A stretch of DNA of 64,000 nucleotides from Flagellimonas marinaquae (GCF_003992675.1 NZ_RZMZ01000014.1:31113-95112); one strand, 5' to 3'; shown: positions 28,448 to 38,175, numbered from the stretch's first letter. Notes: a model not told the origin generated them from the letters alone. Numbers and translations are program-made.

Positions 28448-30331
28448 ATGACCAAAAGTTTAAACAAACTATTGTTTATAATATCCCTTGCAGTATGCTT
28501 ACCTGTTATGGGGCAAGATACGTTTGCAGATAATTTTGGCTCCGTCTCCTATTCCAATACTGATGGTAACCAAAGCTGGTCTACCAATTGGTTGGAATAC
28601 AACGATAACAATAGCGCATCGAACGGATATATCCGTATCACTGGCGGGGAGCTTTTTTTATATTATCTATGGAATGAAAATATCCGACGGTCGGCCGATT
28701 TAAGCGGTTATAGCGCTGCTACCCTTACCTTTGATTGGCGAACTTCCAGTTTGGAGAGTGGAGAGACGCTTTCCATTGAAGTTTCCAGCGATGGTTCTTC
28801 GTTCACAACCTTGGATACCTTCTCAGGTAGTCAAACAGGCTCTTTCAGCCAAGACATTTCGGCCTATATGTCGGCCAATACCACCATACGTTTTATAAAA
28901 GGTGGCGGTAACTGGTCCGGAAGTAACGACCGTGCCTACATTGATAACGTTTTGATAACGGCCACTTCTGTCCCATTAATTGATACTGATGGGGATGGTG
29001 CCATAGATGTGGTTGATCTTGATGACGATAACGATGGCATAACCGATGAAGAAGAATACTGTTCCACGGTTATTGCTTCGTTTCTTGCCTCTTCAAATGT
29101 GGGAGAACGAAACGTAGTCATCAATCATACGGATACCGGTTACTTGCGCATAGATTTTTCTTCCATGGACAATTCCTTTCAATTGGATATCAACGGCAAC
29201 ACGGTTCATCCATCTATACTGGAGTTTGAGAATGGTGCACTGGATGCGGGGGATGAATACTTTGTTTTTCAATCCGATGGGAGTTTTATCAGTCAGCCGT
29301 GGGTCGCCAACTCCAACGGTATCCCACGATTGCGGTTGATTGTAGACGAATATGGAGAGATAAGCCTATATGGCAGCCGAAACACTTCCTCTACTTCCTT
29401 GGAACTTATGGAGGCACAAGGGGGCACGCCGTTCAATACCATTGCCTGGATACCGGGCAACAACAATACCTTTACCTTGACCAACCAGCAAGGACCTGGT
29501 CCGGAAGGCTTCACAGGCGAATTATTTGCCAGTGCTATTTGTGACACGGATGGTGATGGCATCAGCAATCATTTGGACCTTGATTCGGATAATGATGGGA
29601 TATTCGACTTGGTAGAATCAGGTGCATTGGAAGAATCCGGGGTCAACGACAACAATAATGATGGTAGAATCGACGGTGCAGTTAGTAGTTCCGGAGCCAA
29701 TGGAATCTACTCCGGCATCGAGGATAACGATACGGCTTATGCCCTATTGACCTATACCATTTTTGATTCCGATAGTGATGGCACTTATGATGCCTACACA
29801 CTGGATGCCGATGGCGATGGCTGTACCGATGTGGTAGAATCCGGTTTTACGGATAATAACGATGATGGTCTTTTGGGACCCAATCCTGTTACCATTAATT
29901 CCGAAGGAATGGTGACCAGTGGCTCTGATGGCTACTCTACACCCAATGATAACGATTCCAATTCAACCTTTGATTACAGAGAGGTAGGGACAGCCCCTAT
30001 TATTACCTCCCAGCCAGTGGATGTAACTACCTGTCCGGGATGTACCACGAGTATATCCGCCATAGTGACCGCAGATCAATTCCAATGGCAATATTACAAC
30101 GGTAGCTCTTGGGTAAACCTTTCAGATACGGGCATTTACTCCGGAACCTCAACAAATGTATTGACCATTACCAACCCAACTCCAAACGAACATAACACAC
30201 CCTACAGACTTTTGGCAAGTAATGATGCCTTTGTATGCGGTGCAACCACCAGCAATACAACAACCTTGAGGCTTCAGGTGAACACAGTAATCACCAATCG
30301 AAGGGTAACTTACCGTGTCAATAAAAATTAA
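28448..30331 (+). CDS. Secreted thrombospondin type 3 repeat protein
   Basis: A 627-residue surface or secreted protein. The ATG at 28448 gives a clear signal peptide (LLFIISLAVCLPVMG, cleavage before Q about 23); the upstream in-frame start is not signal-like. Residues about 25-175 form a jelly-roll/MAM-like beta-sandwich. Calcium-binding TSP3 repeats follow at about 180-200 (DTDGDGAIDVVDLDDDNDG), 380-400 and 450-500, with beta-rich segments between. An Ig-like domain at about 515-610 contains the pair CPGC. The protein ends in TNRRVTYRVNKN and shows neither the canonical type A nor type B T9SS C-terminal domain. It lies alone on the plus strand between ftsY and DUF4295. Confidence 0.82.
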   Translation: MTKSLNKLLFIISLAVCLPVMGQDTFADNFGSVSYSNTDGNQSWSTNWLEYNDNNSASNGYIRITGGELFLYYLWNENIRRSADLSGYSAATLTFDWRTSSLESGETLSIEVSSDGSSFTTLDTFSGSQTGSFSQDISAYMSANTTIRFIKGGGNWSGSNDRAYIDNVLITATSVPLIDTDGDGAIDVVDLDDDNDGITDEEEYCSTVIASFLASSNVGERNVVINHTDTGYLRIDFSSMDNSFQLDINGNTVHPSILEFENGALDAGDEYFVFQSDGSFISQPWVANSNGIPRLRLIVDEYGEISLYGSRNTSSTSLELMEAQGGTPFNTIAWIPGNNNTFTLTNQQGPGPEGFTGELFASAICDTDGDGISNHLDLDSDNDGIFDLVESGALEESGVNDNNNDGRIDGAVSSSGANGIYSGIEDNDTAYALLTYTIFDSDSDGTYDAYTLDADGDGCTDVVESGFTDNNDDGLLGPNPVTINSEGMVTSGSDGYSTPNDNDSNSTFDYREVGTAPIITSQPVDVTTCPGCTTSISAIVTADQFQWQYYNGSSWVNLSDTGIYSGTSTNVLTITNPTPNEHNTPYRLLASNDAFVCGATTSNTTTLRLQVNTVITNRRVTYRVNKN

Positions 30332-30346
30332 GCTGAATAAGCCAAT

Positions 30347-30376
30347 AAAAAAAGCCGCTAATAGCGGCTTTTTTTT
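30347..30376. terminator. Bidirectional terminator between TSP3 protein gene and the rpmB-rpmG-DUF4295 operon
   Basis: A perfect stem AAAAAAAGCCGCTA/TAGCGGCTTTTTTT with A- and T-runs on both flanks. It serves the plus-strand TSP3 gene and the minus-strand ribosomal genes. Confidence 0.92.
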
Positions 30377-30395
30377 ATGAAAGAAGAATTACTTC

Positions 30396-30548
30396 TTATT
30401 TGCTGTTCAACCAGTCATTTACCATTTCCGGTGCCATTACAGACTCCACAAATGTGTAAGCCCCGGTTTTTGGAGATTTAACCATTTTAATGGCCTTTGT
30501 CAATCTTTTGGAGGATGACTGAAGTGTTGCTACTGTTTTCTTTGCCAT
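30396..30548 (-). CDS. DUF4295 family small basic protein, probable ribosome-associated protein
   Basis: A 50-residue, strongly basic protein read by hand on the minus strand (ATG at 30548, TAA at 30396-30398). It begins MAKKTVATLQSSSKRLTK and ends in EMVNDWLNSK. This matches the Bacteroidota-specific DUF4295 family, which is almost always encoded beside rpmG. I recall a Bacteroidota-specific 50S protein named bL38 from the Flavobacterium johnsoniae ribosome structure; whether this is that protein needs checking. It follows rpmG by 36 nt and ends 20 nt before the operon terminator. Confidence 0.88.
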   Translation of the reverse strand: MAKKTVATLQSSSKRLTKAIKMVKSPKTGAYTFVESVMAPEMVNDWLNSK

Positions 30549-30584
30549 GGCTTATATTTTTCTGCCCTTTTCTTAAAAAGGTGA

Positions 30585-30767
30585 TTACTTAATTTCTTTA
30601 TGAACGGTCATACGCTTAAGGATAGGATTGTACTTTTTGATTTCCATCCTATCTGGCGTGTTCTTTTTGTTCTTGGTGGTAATATACCTAGAAGTACCTG
30701 GCATACCAGATTCTTTGTGTTCTGTACACTCTAAAATTACCTGAACCCTATTTCCTTTCTTTGCCAT
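30585..30767 (-). CDS. rpmG: 50S ribosomal protein L33
   Basis: A 60-residue L33 (bL33). It starts [20 protein letters not shown] and ends in the usual [13 protein letters not shown] tail. The single Cys in this copy means it is the non-zinc-binding form without the CxxC pairs. It lies 28 nt downstream of rpmB and 36 nt upstream of the DUF4295 gene, in the standard Bacteroidota order. Confidence 0.97.
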   Translation of the reverse strand: MAKKGNRVQVILECTEHKESGMPGTSRYITTKNKKNTPDRMEIKKYNPILKRMTVHKEIK

Positions 30768-30795
30768 TGTATCGTACTTATAATGCTTTTACAAC

Positions 30796-31023
30796 TTACT
30801 TTTTGGAATTGATTTCCTTCAAGACAGCAGAGATTCCTTTTTTGTTGATGATTTTCAACCCACGTGCAGAAACGTTCAAGGTTACCCAACGGTCTTCCTC
30901 GGGAATATAAAATCTCTTCTTGGAGATATTTGCATCGAATCTCCTCTTGGTCTTATTGATAGAAAAGGAAACGTTGTTTCCAAACATCACCTTTTTTCCT
31001 GTTACTTCACAAACTTTAGACAT
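30796..31023 (-). CDS. rpmB: 50S ribosomal protein L28
   Basis: A 75-residue L28 (bL28), first gene of the ribosomal trio. It has the MSKVCEVTGKKVMFGNNVS beginning and the RRFDANI/KRFYIPEE core typical of the family. The N-terminal cysteine pattern is reduced to a single Cys, so zinc binding is unlikely. The 74-nt gap to cinA, which lies upstream on the same strand, may hold its promoter. Confidence 0.97.
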   Translation of the reverse strand: MSKVCEVTGKKVMFGNNVSFSINKTKRRFDANISKKRFYIPEEDRWVTLNVSARGLKIINKKGISAVLKEINSKK

Positions 31024-31097
31024 CTCCCTAACTATTTGAGTGATTTTATTGAGGCTGCAAATTTATACCTTTTTAACGGGACGTACAAAAATCTTTT

Positions 31098-32348
31098 TCA
31101 GAAATTTAAAATTTCTTTGTACAACAGCTCAAAAGCCTTGTTCACAGACTTTTCCACTACCCTTTCCCTGTGCTTGCCCATAACGAATTTTTGGGCAAAA
31201 GTTCGTTTGGGGCTACTTATTCCGATATACACCGTACCTACTTCAACGTTGGAGTCTCCCTTGGTGGGTCCAGCATTGCCCGTAGTCGCTATGGCAAAAT
31301 CCGTTCCCAGTTTTTCCTTTGCATTTTGGGCCATGGCCACAGCCACTTCTTCGCTAACTACGGAGTGGGCATCAATCAAAGCTTGTGGTACGCCCAACAC
31401 TTTTACTTTTGCCTCAGTGGCATAGCAAACCATGCTTCCCTTAAAGTAGTTGGATGCTCCTGGAACGGCAGTAATGCGCTCGGCTATGCTTCCGCCGGTA
31501 AAGCTCTCCGCCGTGGACAGGGTCATTTTTTTATCTTTCAACAATGCACCAATCTGTTTCTCCACGCGGCCGTCTTCCTCTTCTTCCCCGTAGATGATAT
31601 CTCCAATTAACGGATACAGTCTCTTTACCTGTTCATCGATACCCGCCATCAAAGCCGCTTTATCATCTCCTTTTGCCGATAGCCGCAACCTCACACTTCC
31701 CAAGCTGGGCAAATAGGCAAACTTGATATAGGGCGGTAGGTTATTCTCCCAATCTTCCAATTTCTCCGCCACTGCACTCTCGCCCAAACCATAGGTCAAA
31801 ATGGTTCTATGGACAATATGCGGGCGTTCGTAATCCTCCACGATTTTGGGCAGCACCGATTTTAGCATCAGATTTTTCATCTCGTAGGGAACGCCGGGCA
31901 GGGATACAAAGGCAGTCTCCCCCTTTTTCATCCAGAGTCCTGGCGCTGTGCCATAAGAATTGTGCAAAACCGTTGCCTTGGTGGGTACCATCGCTTGTTC
32001 GCGGTTTAAATCGGAAATAGGGGTTGAAATATATTTTCGGAACAATTCTTCAATATGGCTCAAAACCGACTCGTCCCTAACCAGTTCATCGTCAAAAAAT
32101 TCACATAGGGTGTGTTTGGTCACATCGTCCTTGGTAGGGCCCAAACCTCCTGTTATGATAACGACCGAGGACCGTTCACCGGCTTCTTTCAATGATTTTA
32201 GAATATGCTCCCTATCATCCTGAATAGAAGTAATCTGATAGACAGAAACCCCTATTTTGTTCAGTTCCTTGGCAATAAATGCGGAATTGGAATCCACGAT
32301 CTGCCCGATGAGAATTTCATCCCCAATGGTGATGATTTCAGCCTGCAT
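31098..32348 (-). CDS. cinA: CinA family protein (nicotinamide mononucleotide deamidase-type)
   Basis: A 416-residue two-domain CinA. The N-terminal half is a MoCF/molybdopterin-binding-like domain ([30 protein letters not shown]), which in CinA proteins hydrolyses ADP-ribose. The C-terminal half is the CinA/PncC domain that deamidates NMN in pyridine nucleotide salvage ([24 protein letters not shown]). The family was first named for competence, which is not implied here. The gene begins directly after the stop of the Hpt-domain gene with no gap, suggesting co-transcription. Confidence 0.93.
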   Translation of the reverse strand: MQAEIITIGDEILIGQIVDSNSAFIAKELNKIGVSVYQITSIQDDREHILKSLKEAGERSSVVIITGGLGPTKDDVTKHTLCEFFDDELVRDESVLSHIEELFRKYISTPISDLNREQAMVPTKATVLHNSYGTAPGLWMKKGETAFVSLPGVPYEMKNLMLKSVLPKIVEDYERPHIVHRTILTYGLGESAVAEKLEDWENNLPPYIKFAYLPSLGSVRLRLSAKGDDKAALMAGIDEQVKRLYPLIGDIIYGEEEEDGRVEKQIGALLKDKKMTLSTAESFTGGSIAERITAVPGASNYFKGSMVCYATEAKVKVLGVPQALIDAHSVVSEEVAVAMAQNAKEKLGTDFAIATTGNAGPTKGDSNVEVGTVYIGISSPKRTFAQKFVMGKHRERVVEKSVNKAFELLYKEILNF

Positions 32349-32687
32349 CTATAAATCGAAGTCATTTTTTAGTTCTGCCACCACTTGCAGGACATCTTTT
32401 TTAAGGATAGGAAATTTTTCCTCGATTTCCGCCATACTACCCGTGTTTTTACCCAAGGTTTCTATTTCGAGGGCCTTGGCCCGGGTCTGCTCCATGCCCA
32501 ATATGTCCACATTGGGTTTTATTTTATGGGCCAGTTTATAAATGTTTTCGTAATCCCTGTTATTGATGGCTTTTTCCAAGCCGTCCAAATCTTCAGGGAC
32601 TTCTTCCAAAAACACAGAAACTACAGAGACGATGAAATCTTCATCTCCTTCTGCCATTTCATTTATTTTATCGAGGTTGTATATCAT
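32349..32687 (-). CDS. Stand-alone histidine phosphotransfer (Hpt) domain protein
   Basis: A 112-residue four-helix phosphotransfer protein. The phosphorylatable His is H54 in IYKLAHKIKPNVDILGM, the standard Hpt signature (a His followed by Lys and a small residue, here H-K-I-K). Such proteins carry phosphate between hybrid sensor kinases and response regulators. No kinase or receiver domain is in the neighbourhood, so its partners are elsewhere. The start shares one base with the stop of the FAH-family gene, and its stop abuts cinA, forming a FAH-hpt-cinA unit. Confidence 0.88.
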   Translation of the reverse strand: MIYNLDKINEMAEGDEDFIVSVVSVFLEEVPEDLDGLEKAINNRDYENIYKLAHKIKPNVDILGMEQTRAKALEIETLGKNTGSMAEIEEKFPILKKDVLQVVAELKNDFDL

Positions 32688-33298
32688 TATCTTACATTAA
32701 TATCAAAAAGTTGTTCTCCTTCCAAAGTGCCGACAAGGTAGTCATTTGGGCTTACTTTACCAACACCGGCAGGCGTTCCGGTAAATATGATATCGCCCTT
32801 TTTCAGCATAAAATAGGTAGAAACGTAGGCGATGATTTCATCTATCTTCCACAGCATCAATGAGGTGTTTCCTTCCTGCACCATTTCACCATTTTTTGCT
32901 AACGAGAAGCTCAGGTTGTCCATATCATGAAATTTCTTTTTGGACACCCAATGACCCACTACTGCAGCTCCATCAAAACCTTTTGCCTTTTCCCAGGGCA
33001 ATCCTTTGGCCTTCAATTTGGATTGGAGGTCTCTGGCGGTAAAATCGATGCCCAGCCCCACCTCATCATAATACTTATGGGCAAATTCCTTGGCAATGTG
33101 CTTTCCCACTTTTTTGATTTTCACCAAAACTTCCACCTCATAGTGGACATCGTTGGAAAATTCGGGGATATAGAAATCCTGCTCTTTGGGCAGAATTGCC
33201 GAATCAGGCTTTATAAAAACCACAGGTTTATCCGGACGCTCATTTTTCAACTCTTCAATATGGTCTACATAATTACGTCCTATACAAATCAGCTTCAT
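32687..33298 (-). CDS. Fumarylacetoacetate hydrolase family protein
   Basis: A 203-residue enzyme of the FAH superfamily (YcgM/FAHD1-like size). Such enzymes cleave or decarboxylate acyl-pyruvates or oxaloacetate with a divalent metal. Visible motifs are the start MKLICIGRNYVDHIEELKNE, FIKPDSAIL, the metal-binding E-x-E in HYEVEVLVKIKK, and GDIIFTGTPAGVGKV near the C-terminus. The exact substrate cannot be read. It follows the exonuclease gene (30 nt) and overlaps the Hpt gene by 1 nt. Confidence 0.92.
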   Translation of the reverse strand: MKLICIGRNYVDHIEELKNERPDKPVVFIKPDSAILPKEQDFYIPEFSNDVHYEVEVLVKIKKVGKHIAKEFAHKYYDEVGLGIDFTARDLQSKLKAKGLPWEKAKGFDGAAVVGHWVSKKKFHDMDNLSFSLAKNGEMVQEGNTSLMLWKIDEIIAYVSTYFMLKKGDIIFTGTPAGVGKVSPNDYLVGTLEGEQLFDINVR

Positions 33299-33328
33299 AA
33301 TGTGTACGGGGGTTAACGCTTGCTTCTA

Positions 33329-34102
33329 TTAAAACTTGTTGTTGAGCTTGCTCAACTTTATCTGGGTAAGTACTTTTTTGGTGTACAGTGGAAAGTCGGC
33401 ATTCAAAATCCAACCAAAATAGCCAGGTTCCTTTTCCATGACTTCATCCACCGTTTTCCCCTTATGTTTTCCAAAGGAAAATACGGGGTTATTGTCCTCG
33501 TCCAATCCAATAAAACCTGCAAAATCCAAATTTTGCCTTCTGGTGGTGAACTCGGAGAGTTTCTTAATATCATTTTCCAGTTCGGGGTAGCGTTCCAACT
33601 GTGCCAAAAGCACTTCATAGGTTGCCAAGGTGTCCGCTTCGGCACTATGGGCATCTTCCAAGCTTTTGTTACAATAAAATTGATACGCCGCCTCCAAAGT
33701 GCGTTTTTCCATTTTATGGAAAATGGTCTGCACATCGACGGATACCATGCTTTTCATATCAAAATCGATGTCCGCACGGAGCATTTCCTCAGCCAATAGC
33801 GGAATATCGAACCGGTCGGAATTAAATCCGCCTAGGTCGCTGTCCCTGATCATGGCATAAATTTCCTTGGACAATTGTTTAAAGGTGGGCTCATTGACCA
33901 CTTTCTCATCGGAAATACCGTGTATGGCGGTCGATTCTGGCGGAATGGGCATTTCTGGATTTACCAACCACGTCCTACTCTCCTTGTTCCCGTTCGGATA
34001 TACCTTTAAAATGGAAATCTCGACTATCCGATCTTTTGCCACATTGGTTCCTGTGGTCTCAAGGTCAAAAAAGCAGATAGGCTTGGTCAATTGTAATTGC
34101 AT
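33329..34102 (-). CDS. DnaQ-like DEDDh 3'-5' exonuclease
   Basis: A 257-residue protein with an N-terminal exonuclease domain like the proofreading epsilon subunit. Exo I is CFFDLETTGT (D13, E15), Exo II GGFNSDRFDIPLL, and Exo III AHSAEADTLATYEV with the catalytic His and Asp. The last about 70 residues (NPVFSFGKHKGKTVDEV) form the small FGKHKGK domain often attached to flavobacterial exonucleases. It could be a proofreading subunit or a separate repair/RNase T-like enzyme. It is preceded by the E2 acyltransferase and followed by the FAH-family gene, all on the minus strand. Confidence 0.9.
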   Translation of the reverse strand: MQLQLTKPICFFDLETTGTNVAKDRIVEISILKVYPNGNKESRTWLVNPEMPIPPESTAIHGISDEKVVNEPTFKQLSKEIYAMIRDSDLGGFNSDRFDIPLLAEEMLRADIDFDMKSMVSVDVQTIFHKMEKRTLEAAYQFYCNKSLEDAHSAEADTLATYEVLLAQLERYPELENDIKKLSEFTTRRQNLDFAGFIGLDEDNNPVFSFGKHKGKTVDEVMEKEPGYFGWILNADFPLYTKKVLTQIKLSKLNNKF

Positions 34103-34174
34103 GTTGGGACTTTTAAATAAACTTCACTAGGCTCCTAAATTAAGAATAGTGAAAGGAATACGAATGTTTTTCGG

Positions 34175-35536
34175 TTATATTTCCCTATTGATGTCCCACG
34201 CCTCCAAATAATCGGCCACTGCTTTTACGAACATTCCACCCAAAGCACCGTTCACCACCCGGTGATCATAACTGTGCGAAAGGTACATTTTACTACGGAT
34301 GCCAATGTATTCACCTTGGTCGGTCTCGATTACCGAAGGCATCTTTCTTATCGCCCCCAAAGCTAGAATCCCTACTTGCGGCTGATTGATGATAGGCGTT
34401 CCGAAGACACTACCAAAAGACCCTACGTTGGTTACGGTATACGTACCATCTTTGATTTCATCGGGCTTTAATTTGTTGTTCCTGGCCCTATCGGCAAGGT
34501 CGTTCACCGTTTTGGCCATGCCCACTAAGTTCAATTGGTCGGCATTTTTGATGACGGGCACAATCAAATTCCCATCGGGCAGGGCGGCTGCCATACCCAA
34601 ATTGATGTTTTTCTTTTTGATGACCTTATCCCCATCCAAGGATATGTTCATCATCGGATATTTTTTTAGGGCCATGGCCACAGCTTCCATAAAAATGGGG
34701 GTAAAGGTCAGCTTTTCACCTTCACGCTGCTGGAAGGCATTTTTCACCTTATCCCTCCATTTGACCACATTGGTCACATCCACTTCCACGAAACTTTGTA
34801 CATGGGCCGAAGTGGATACGCTCTCGATCATATGATGGGCAATCAATTTGCCCATACGGCTCAATGGGATGACCTCATCCCCAGCTCCTACCGTTACTTT
34901 GGATTCTTTGGGCTTTTCTGGTGCCGCTTTTGTAGGCTCCGGTGCCACAGGAGTTTCTTTTTTGGCCTCAGGTTGGGGAGCAGCCTGAACTTGGGGCTGG
35001 TTTCCATTGGAACGATTCTCCAAATAGGCCATAACATCATTTTTGGTGACCCTTCCTTCCTTACCTGTTCCCACGATGGCTTCCAATTCGTCCATCGATA
35101 TATTTTCTTCCTTGGCGATATTTTTCACCAAAGGTGAATAAAAACGCTCAGAACTTGAATAATCCGGGGTTGCGTTTGAAACAGACTCCTTTACACTGGC
35201 CATTTGGGCTTCCAGTTCTTGCGCTGGAACTTCTGCCGGTTCCTCTTGGGTCATTTCCTCCCCTGAGCTATCATCGGTTATATCGTCCGCATCTCCATCA
35301 ATCTGGATTACGGCCACAACTTCACCTACTTTTATTACGTCATCTACATCGAACCGTTTTTCCAACAACACACCGTCCACTTCACTGGGCACTTCGGAAT
35401 CCACTTTATCGGTGGCAATCTCAAAGACGGCCTCATCCATCTCAATGGTGTCCCCTACTTCCTTCAACCAGTTGGTCAAGGTAGCTTCGGCAACACTTTC
35501 TCCCATTTGCGGTAATTTCAATTCAAATTTTGACAT
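34175..35536 (-). CDS. 2-oxo acid dehydrogenase E2 acyltransferase (branched-chain type)
   Basis: A 453-residue E2 core subunit that transfers acyl groups from lipoyl-lysine to CoA. The ATG at 35536 (MSKFELKLPQMGES) gives the standard N-terminus. Domains in order are one lipoyl domain with K44 in EIATDKVDSEVPSE, a proline/alanine linker, the E1/E3-binding domain at about 134-170 (PLVKNIAKEENISMDELEAI), a second linker and the catalytic domain (about 225-453). The active-site His is in SYDHRVVNGALGG; the usual H-x-x-x-D-G reads H-x-x-x-N-G here. E1 and E3 genes are not in the window. Branched-chain (BCKDH) type is likely from the single lipoyl domain. Confidence 0.9.
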   Translation of the reverse strand: MSKFELKLPQMGESVAEATLTNWLKEVGDTIEMDEAVFEIATDKVDSEVPSEVDGVLLEKRFDVDDVIKVGEVVAVIQIDGDADDITDDSSGEEMTQEEPAEVPAQELEAQMASVKESVSNATPDYSSSERFYSPLVKNIAKEENISMDELEAIVGTGKEGRVTKNDVMAYLENRSNGNQPQVQAAPQPEAKKETPVAPEPTKAAPEKPKESKVTVGAGDEVIPLSRMGKLIAHHMIESVSTSAHVQSFVEVDVTNVVKWRDKVKNAFQQREGEKLTFTPIFMEAVAMALKKYPMMNISLDGDKVIKKKNINLGMAAALPDGNLIVPVIKNADQLNLVGMAKTVNDLADRARNNKLKPDEIKDGTYTVTNVGSFGSVFGTPIINQPQVGILALGAIRKMPSVIETDQGEYIGIRSKMYLSHSYDHRVVNGALGGMFVKAVADYLEAWDINREI

Positions 35537-35615
35537 ATTCGTATTTATCAAATTGATTTTGATTTGTATTTTACAAAAATACTAAAGAAATCGACTTATT
35601 TTTGATTTATGTTCA

Positions 35616-36236
35616 CTAATTCGCTTTTATGGAACTTTCAAACGGCACTCTATTAATGATGCTCCGTCCCAAGGTCACTTCATCGGCGTATTCCAACTCA
35701 TCACCCACCGAGATTCCTCTGGCTATGGTGGAGGTGGTGACCTCCAATCCTTCCAATTGTTTATAAATATAAAAATTGGTGGTATCTCCTTCCATGGTTG
35801 AGCTTAGCGCCAAAATTAGTTCTTTAACAGTTCCCTCCTTTACTTTTTTTACCAACTGGGCAATTGTAAGGTCTTGCGGACCGACGCCTTCCATGGGAGA
35901 TATTTTACCGCCCAGTACATGGTATAGGCCGTTGTACTGTGAGGTGTTCTCAATGGCCATCACGTCCCTGATGTCTTCCACCACACAGACCAAGGTCTCG
36001 TCACGCTTTGGGTTCGCACAAATTTCACAAATTTCGGTATCGGAAATGTTATGGCAGTTTTTACAAAAATTCACCTCGCTCTTCAACTTTAAGAGGGCAT
36101 GAGCCAGCAACTCGGTTCGCTCTTCCGGCTGTTTGAGCAGGTGCAATACCAACCGTAACGCTGTCCTTTTGCCAATTCCCGGCAATTGTGACATCTCGTA
36201 CACGGCGTTTTCCAATAGCTTCGACGAAAATTCCAT
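35616..36236 (-). CDS. recR: Recombination protein RecR
   Basis: A 206-residue DNA-clamp protein of the RecFOR pathway that loads RecA at gaps. Visible are the N-terminal helix-hairpin-helix ([19 protein letters not shown]), the zinc finger CKNC...CEIC (about 57-74), the Toprim domain beginning [15 protein letters not shown] and the C-terminal Walker-B-like tail [19 protein letters not shown]. Length and order are normal. It is divergent from the sodium symporter gene, with about 76 nt between the starts. Confidence 0.97.
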   Translation of the reverse strand: MEFSSKLLENAVYEMSQLPGIGKRTALRLVLHLLKQPEERTELLAHALLKLKSEVNFCKNCHNISDTEICEICANPKRDETLVCVVEDIRDVMAIENTSQYNGLYHVLGGKISPMEGVGPQDLTIAQLVKKVKEGTVKELILALSSTMEGDTTNFYIYKQLEGLEVTTSTIARGISVGDELEYADEVTLGRSIINRVPFESSIKAN

Positions 36237-36312
36237 AGCATCAATTCTATCACAAAATTACGATTTTACCTTTACCAATTTACTTTCGTACTTTGCAATT
36301 CAAATTACATAT

Positions 36313-37800
36313 ATGACAGCTACCCAAATTCTGTTGCTCATCGGCGCCTATTTCTTGGTGCTTATCCTTATCTCTTATTTTACCGGAAAGAATGATTCCA
36401 ACGCGGATTTTTTTAAGGCGGGCAAGCAATCGCCCTGGTATATAGTTGCTTTTGGAATGGTGGGTGCGTCATTATCAGGGGTGACCTTTATCTCTGTTCC
36501 AGGTTGGGTGGGCGACAGCCAGTTGACCTATATGCAGGTAGTGCTTGGTTACCTTTTCGGCTATTTTGTAGTGGCGTTTTTGCTACTGCCTCTGTATTAC
36601 AAATTAAACCTGACTTCGATATATGAGTATTTGCTGGACCGCTTCGGCAAGGTGAGCCACAGGACCGGGGCCTTCTTCTTTTTTGTTTCGAGGGTGTTGG
36701 GTGCTGCGTTTAGATTGTATTTGGTGGCCATTGTGCTTCAGCAGTTTGTGTTCGATGATCTAGGGGTACGTTTTGAGTTTACCGTGGTCATTTCCATTTT
36801 ATTGATTTGGCTCTACACCAATAAAGGTGGTATCAAAACCATTGTTTGGACCGATACTTTGCAGACGCTCTTTATGATTGTGGCCGTCATCCTTTCCATT
36901 GTAATGATCAATCAGGAATTGGGATGGAGCTTTGGTGAATTTTTGTCATCCGACGCATTGAAAAACTACGATGATTTTCTGGTGACCGAAAGTTTTCTGG
37001 ACAAGAACTACTTTATCAAATCCTTTGTGGGCGGTATGTTCGTTACCATCTGCATGACAGGTTTGGACCAAGACATGATGCAAAAAAACCTAACCTGTAA
37101 ATCCTTGAAAGATGCACAGAAAAATATGGTGTCCTTCAGTTTTGTGCTGGTCGGGGTCACCTTTCTCTTCATGCTCTTGGGCGCTTTGCTTTACATTTAT
37201 GCCAAGCGGGACGGTATTTCCATCCCCTTGATGGATGGAACACCCAAAACAGACCTTCTATTCCCAGAAATTGCATTGAACGGCGACTTGGGATTGGCCT
37301 TGTCCATCACTTTTATGTTGGGCCTTATCGCTGCGGCGTACAGTAGTGCGGACAGCGCCCTGACCTCGCTCACAACCTCCTTTTGTGTAGATTTTTTGAA
37401 CGTCCAGGAAAAAGAGGAAAAAGAGCAGAAACGAATCAGGAAGCGTACCCATATACTGATGAGCGTTGCCTTGGTGATCGTGATCATTGCTTTTAAGTAC
37501 ATTCTTAGTAGCAATGTTATAGACAGTTTGCTTACCGTGGCCGGATACACTTACGGCCCTTTATTGGGGCTATTTGCCTTTGGTATTTTTACCAAGCACC
37601 AAATCAAGGACAGTTATGTATGGATGGTTGCTCTCGCCTCCGTGCTGACCATTGTATTGGTCGCCAATGTGCCCACGGAATATTTAGGTGGCTACCAAAT
37701 GGGCTATGAATTGTTACCACTCAACGGATTGTTGACATTCATCGGGCTTTGGCTTATCCGAAACAAAAAATCGGTTCCTAACACTAGTACTGCCCAGTAG
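36313..37800 (+). CDS. Sodium:solute symporter (SSS family)
   Basis: A 495-residue inner-membrane transporter with about 13 hydrophobic helices. The ATG at 36313 is chosen because upstream in-frame codons run into recR and are not hydrophobic. SSS features include the first helix ([20 protein letters not shown]), the TM2 unwound segment [17 protein letters not shown], and sodium-site residues in [18 protein letters not shown] (about 334-351). The substrate (sugar, amino acid, nucleoside or carboxylate) cannot be read. It overlaps the tail of the CoA-binding gene by 17 nt in convergent orientation. Confidence 0.92.
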   Translation: MTATQILLLIGAYFLVLILISYFTGKNDSNADFFKAGKQSPWYIVAFGMVGASLSGVTFISVPGWVGDSQLTYMQVVLGYLFGYFVVAFLLLPLYYKLNLTSIYEYLLDRFGKVSHRTGAFFFFVSRVLGAAFRLYLVAIVLQQFVFDDLGVRFEFTVVISILLIWLYTNKGGIKTIVWTDTLQTLFMIVAVILSIVMINQELGWSFGEFLSSDALKNYDDFLVTESFLDKNYFIKSFVGGMFVTICMTGLDQDMMQKNLTCKSLKDAQKNMVSFSFVLVGVTFLFMLLGALLYIYAKRDGISIPLMDGTPKTDLLFPEIALNGDLGLALSITFMLGLIAAAYSSADSALTSLTTSFCVDFLNVQEKEEKEQKRIRKRTHILMSVALVIVIIAFKYILSSNVIDSLLTVAGYTYGPLLGLFAFGIFTKHQIKDSYVWMVALASVLTIVLVANVPTEYLGGYQMGYELLPLNGLLTFIGLWLIRNKKSVPNTSTAQ

Positions 37801-38143
37801 CCAAGAGAACCAAGGTACAGGCCGCCTCTACCTTTATCCCCTGAGCTTCAAGCTTTTTGTAGAACTCCGGGTTTTCGGTACCTGGGTTAAAAATGACCCG
37901 CCGTGGTTTTAAATCCAATATTTGCTCATAGTAGGGTTCTTGATTTTTTGGATTTAAATATAAAGTTACCGTGTCAATATTTTGAAATTCTTCCAAGTTG
38001 TGTTTAATTTGCACTTCTGATACAGTTCCCCCACGTATCCCAAATGCGGTCGTCTCAATATGGTGTTCGACCAACCTACGTATAGCTATGTTACTGTATC
38101 TTCCCGGGTTTGTAGAAGCCCCTACAACAAGTGTTTTTGACAT
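37784..38143 (-). CDS. CoA-binding domain protein (YccU-like)
   Basis: A 119-residue single Rossmann-fold protein of the CoA_binding_2 family. It begins [20 protein letters not shown], the nucleotide-binding loop, and continues with strands around [14 protein letters not shown] and [14 protein letters not shown]. Family members bind CoA; no enzyme activity is established. Its stop lies inside the 3' end of the convergent symporter gene. Upstream lies the long gene-free stretch that carries the small-RNA candidates. Confidence 0.9.
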   Translation of the reverse strand: MSKTLVVGASTNPGRYSNIAIRRLVEHHIETTAFGIRGGTVSEVQIKHNLEEFQNIDTVTLYLNPKNQEPYYEQILDLKPRRVIFNPGTENPEFYKKLEAQGIKVEAACTLVLLATGQY

Positions 38144-38175
38144 TTGTTAATTTTTGTGTTAAACTTAGAATTGAC

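Noticed and set aside
34386..34835. 149-codon plus-strand frame inside the E2 gene
   Set aside because: Fully antisense to the conserved catalytic domain; shadow frame.
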